A DNA stretch of 6,716 nt from positions 81,961 to 88,676 of the forward strand of contig DITN01000024.1 in assembly GCA_002422865.1 (NCBI GenBank). The letters are read 5' to 3'. Made by a program: the position numbers and the translations under genes. The stretch comes from Bacteroidetes bacterium UBA6183. Lineage in GTDB: Bacteria; Bacteroidota; Bacteroidia; UKL13-3. The notes below the pieces were generated by a model. That model did not search any database and had not been told where the DNA came from. It saw nothing but the letters and a program-made list of their open reading frames with translations. Positions 6,023 through 6,716 of this stretch are shown here, in pieces. Numbering within the stretch: position 1 is the first letter of the stretch; each line of letters begins with the position of its first letter.

Positions 6023-6055
6023 GAACCAAATGCTGGGCAGGCAGCAAAAAGGTTC
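6023..6055 (+). promoter_or_regulatory. Two-part hairpin in the hpf leader
   Basis: An outer stem GAACC (6023-6027) with GGTTC (6051-6055) and an inner stem TGCTG (6031-6035) with CAGCA (6042-6046) are joined by an A-only internal loop (AAA against AAAA) and closed by the loop GGCAGG. It lies 29 bases after the xerC stop and 17 bases before the hpf ATG. No T-run follows, so it does not look like a terminator. It could affect translation or stability of the hpf message, or be a protein-binding RNA element. The pairing is seen; the function is inferred. Confidence 0.5.
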
Positions 6056-6072
6056 AATTAAACAATAAACAT

Positions 6073-6378
6073 ATGAAAGTAGACATTCAATCCATCCACT
6101 TTACAGCCGACTACAAGCTGTTAGATTTCATCACTAAAAAAATGGAAAAAGTGCAGACCTTTTATGATGGAATTAAAAGCACAGACGTATACCTGAGGGT
6201 TGAAAAAGACAGCGAGAAAGAGAATAAAACGGTAGAGGTGAAAATAAACATAAACGGAAACCCTATATTTGCCAAAGAACAAGCGAGCACATTTGAAGCA
6301 GCTACAGATTTGGTATTAGACAAACTAGTTGCCCAAGTAAAAAAACACAAAGAAAAAGTAGTGGCTAAACAAGAATAA
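6073..6378 (+). CDS. hpf: Ribosome hibernation promoting factor, short form (HPF/RaiA family)
   Basis: HPF-family proteins bind the 30S subunit near the mRNA channel and the A and P sites in slow growth or stationary phase, and keep ribosomes inactive and protected. This 101-residue protein has the beta-alpha-beta-beta-beta-alpha layout: strand MKVDIQSIHFTA (1-12), helix about 15-30 (LLDFITKKMEKVQTFY), strands about 37-45 (STDVYLRVE), 52-60 (KTVEVKINI) and 62-67, and helix about 74-95 (FEAATDLVLDKLVAQVKKHKEK). Basic residues in helix 2 fit rRNA contact. It is the short form without the C-terminal dimerisation domain of long HPF, so 100S formation, if any, would need another factor. The ATG at 6073 gives the normal family N-terminus. 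It lies 79 bases after xerC, with a hairpin between, and is closed by a strong terminator. RaiA (YfiA) versus HPF cannot be fully separated by sequence alone. Confidence 0.92.
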   Translation: MKVDIQSIHFTADYKLLDFITKKMEKVQTFYDGIKSTDVYLRVEKDSEKENKTVEVKININGNPIFAKEQASTFEAATDLVLDKLVAQVKKHKEKVVAKQE

Positions 6379-6401
6379 CCCACCACACTTTTATAAAATT
6401 T

Positions 6402-6433
6402 AAAGCCCGTTATGCTTCATAACGGGCTTTTTT
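6402..6433 (+). terminator. Intrinsic terminator after hpf
   Basis: AAAGCCCGTTATG (6402-6414) and CATAACGGGCTTT (6418-6430) form a perfect 13-bp stem with a CTT loop, and six T run through 6428-6433. It begins 24 bases after the hpf stop and is a classic intrinsic terminator. The upstream A-rich side (AAAATTTAAA) may allow some activity on the other strand, but no gene converges here. Confidence 0.93.
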
Positions 6434-6450
6434 GCAAATATTCGGCTTGA

Positions 6451-6466
6451 TAATCAGCACTGATTA
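6451..6466. promoter_or_regulatory. Perfect dyad TAATCAG-CA-CTGATTA, operator-like
   Basis: TAATCAG (6451-6457) and CTGATTA (6460-6466) are perfect inverted repeats with a 2-base spacer, followed by eight A's. The compact dyad has the form of a site for a dimeric DNA-binding protein. It ends 8 bases before the -33 box of the possible upstream promoter. There is no T-run after it, so it is not a terminator. The binding protein is unknown. Confidence 0.45.
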
Positions 6467-6474
6467 AAAAAAAG

Positions 6475-6506
6475 TTTGCATATTATTTCCCAAACCAACA
6501 CTTTTG
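6475..6506 (+). promoter_or_regulatory. Possible upstream promoter (P1) of the tRNA unit
   Basis: TTTG (6475-6478) and CACTTTTG (6499-6506) are separated by 20 bases. The second differs from the -7 consensus TAnnTTTG only by C for the first T. If used, it would start transcription about 180 bases upstream of the tRNA, in tandem with the stronger promoter downstream. Confidence 0.4.
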
Positions 6507-6570
6507 CACCCGCTGTTACACAACACAACGCCTCTATAAATGCGTTAATTTGAAATTTTGCTTCCAAAAA

Positions 6571-6601
6571 TTTGCATACATCTTGTAAATAACTACATTT
6601 G
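6571..6601 (+). promoter_or_regulatory. Main promoter (P2) of the tRNA unit
   Basis: TTTG (6571-6574) and TACATTTG (6594-6601) match the Bacteroidota -33 and -7 consensus exactly, with the typical spacer of 19 bases. Transcription should begin at about 6606-6610, giving a leader of about 80 bases before the tRNA. It is the best promoter match in the window, as expected for a highly expressed stable-RNA or translation operon. Confidence 0.85.
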
Positions 6602-6634
6602 CAGTCCTTTTTTAGGAAAGTAAGTAGACAAGAT

Positions 6635-6646
6635 TGTTCTTTAAAT
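6635..6646 (+). promoter_or_regulatory. BoxA-like antitermination sequence
   Basis: TGTTCTTTAAAT matches the E. coli rRNA boxA (TGCTCTTTAACA) at 9 of 12 bases, and it lies in the transcribed leader between P2 and the tRNA. In rRNA leaders boxA recruits NusB-NusE (S10) and stops premature termination. Bacteroidota 16S leaders have a similar TGTTCTTT motif, from memory. Function here is inferred from match and position. Confidence 0.5.
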
Positions 6647-6663
6647 ATTGAAAATACTGAACA

Positions 6664-6679
6664 AGGCTAGCGATAGCCT
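6664..6679 (+). other. GNRA-capped hairpin just before the tRNA
   Basis: AGGCTA (6664-6669) and TAGCCT (6674-6679) form a perfect 6-bp stem with a GCGA tetraloop of the stable GNRA class. It ends 10 bases before the tRNA 5' end. It could guide 5' processing of the precursor or belong to the antitermination leader. The short stem without a T-run argues against a terminator. Confidence 0.5.
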
Positions 6680-6689
6680 AACTCAATAA

Positions 6690-6716
6690 GCCACTTTAGC
6701 TCAGCTGGTAGAGCAA
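6690..6716 (+). tRNA. tRNA gene, 5' part (probably tRNA-Thr)
   Basis: The last 27 bases are the start of a tRNA: acceptor 5' strand GCCACTT, T8 and A9, D-stem GCTC paired with GAGC around the loop AGCTGGTA with the invariant GG, then AA entering the anticodon stem. The gene is cut by the window end, so the anticodon is not seen. tRNA-Thr is suggested because a tRNA-Thr often lies between hpf and tuf in Bacteroidota and the 5' sequence is similar to it from memory. That the object is a tRNA is nearly certain; the amino acid is not. Confidence 0.9.

Larger units (their letters stand above)
6379..6689 (+). other. Noncoding control region between hpf and the tRNA gene
   Basis: This 311-base stretch holds no convincing protein gene on either strand. 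In order it contains the hpf terminator, a perfect 7+7 dyad, a possible upstream promoter, a strong -33/-7 promoter, a boxA-like sequence and a small GNRA-capped hairpin next to the tRNA. It appears to be a promoter and leader for a stable-RNA or translation operon starting at the window's end. Confidence 0.8.

Noticed and set aside
5768..6057. Two overlapping open frames on the minus strand opposite xerC
   Set aside because: They are antisense to a well-supported gene, have no recognisable domain and odd Cys-rich composition, and are best explained as shadows.
6162..6386. Minus-strand open frame opposite hpf
   Set aside because: It is antisense to hpf, has low-complexity Ser/Phe content and no promoter or family match.
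6545..6552. TTAATTTG as another -7 element
   Set aside because: It has one mismatch to TAnnTTTG and no TTTG at a suitable distance upstream.
1..6716. CRISPR arrays, insertion sequences or long direct repeats
   Set aside because: No regularly spaced repeats, transposase genes or terminal inverted repeats could be found by reading; the only repeated string noted is the 15-base terminator lead-in.

Overview
The window is AT-rich bacterial chromosome that looks like Bacteroidota. The signs are the gene content (a caa3-type oxidase and assembly cluster with DUF420 and DUF983 proteins, a TonB-dependent receptor with a carboxypeptidase-regulatory-like N-terminal domain, and an xerC-hpf-tRNA order) and promoter elements of the Bacteroidota type (-33 TTTG, -7 TAnnTTTG). 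Shine-Dalgarno sequences are weak or absent before most genes, as is usual in this phylum. The order or genus cannot be fixed from the sequence alone. All genes read on the + strand.

Region 1 (1-2503) is the 3' end of a cytochrome c oxidase gene cluster. It holds the last 13 codons of a probable subunit III, a three-helix subunit IV, a SCO copper chaperone with intact CxxxCP and distal His, a DUF420/CtaM-like five-helix protein whose start overlaps the SCO gene, an uncharacterised small exported CPMC protein, and a DUF983 zinc-ribbon membrane protein. The shared theme is building a heme-copper oxidase and loading its CuA site. The CPMC and DUF983 proteins are linked to this only by position.

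Region 2 (2504-5005) is an 820-residue TonB-dependent outer membrane receptor. Its start codon lies in the loop of a terminator-like hairpin, and the 3' arm and T-run of that hairpin encode residues 2-6 of its signal peptide. This is the most unusual structure in the window. The same 15-base sequence leads into the terminator after hpf.

Region 3 (5006-6433) has a tyrosine recombinase of the XerC/XerD type with all catalytic residues, then a short ribosome hibernation factor (HPF), with a two-part hairpin in the gap before hpf and a strong intrinsic terminator after it.

Region 4 (6434-6716) is the control region and first 27 bases of a tRNA gene that continues past the window. It holds a perfect 7+7 dyad, a possible upstream promoter, an exact -33/-7 promoter with a 19-base spacer, a boxA-like sequence, and a GNRA-capped hairpin just before the tRNA. 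By synteny in Bacteroidota this probably begins a tRNA/tuf/ribosomal-protein transcription unit, but that lies outside the window.

No mobile elements, CRISPR arrays or phage genes are seen. No wholly new multi-gene system is evident. The best leads are the terminator overlapping the receptor start codon, the CPMC protein, and the structured leaders of hpf and the tRNA unit.
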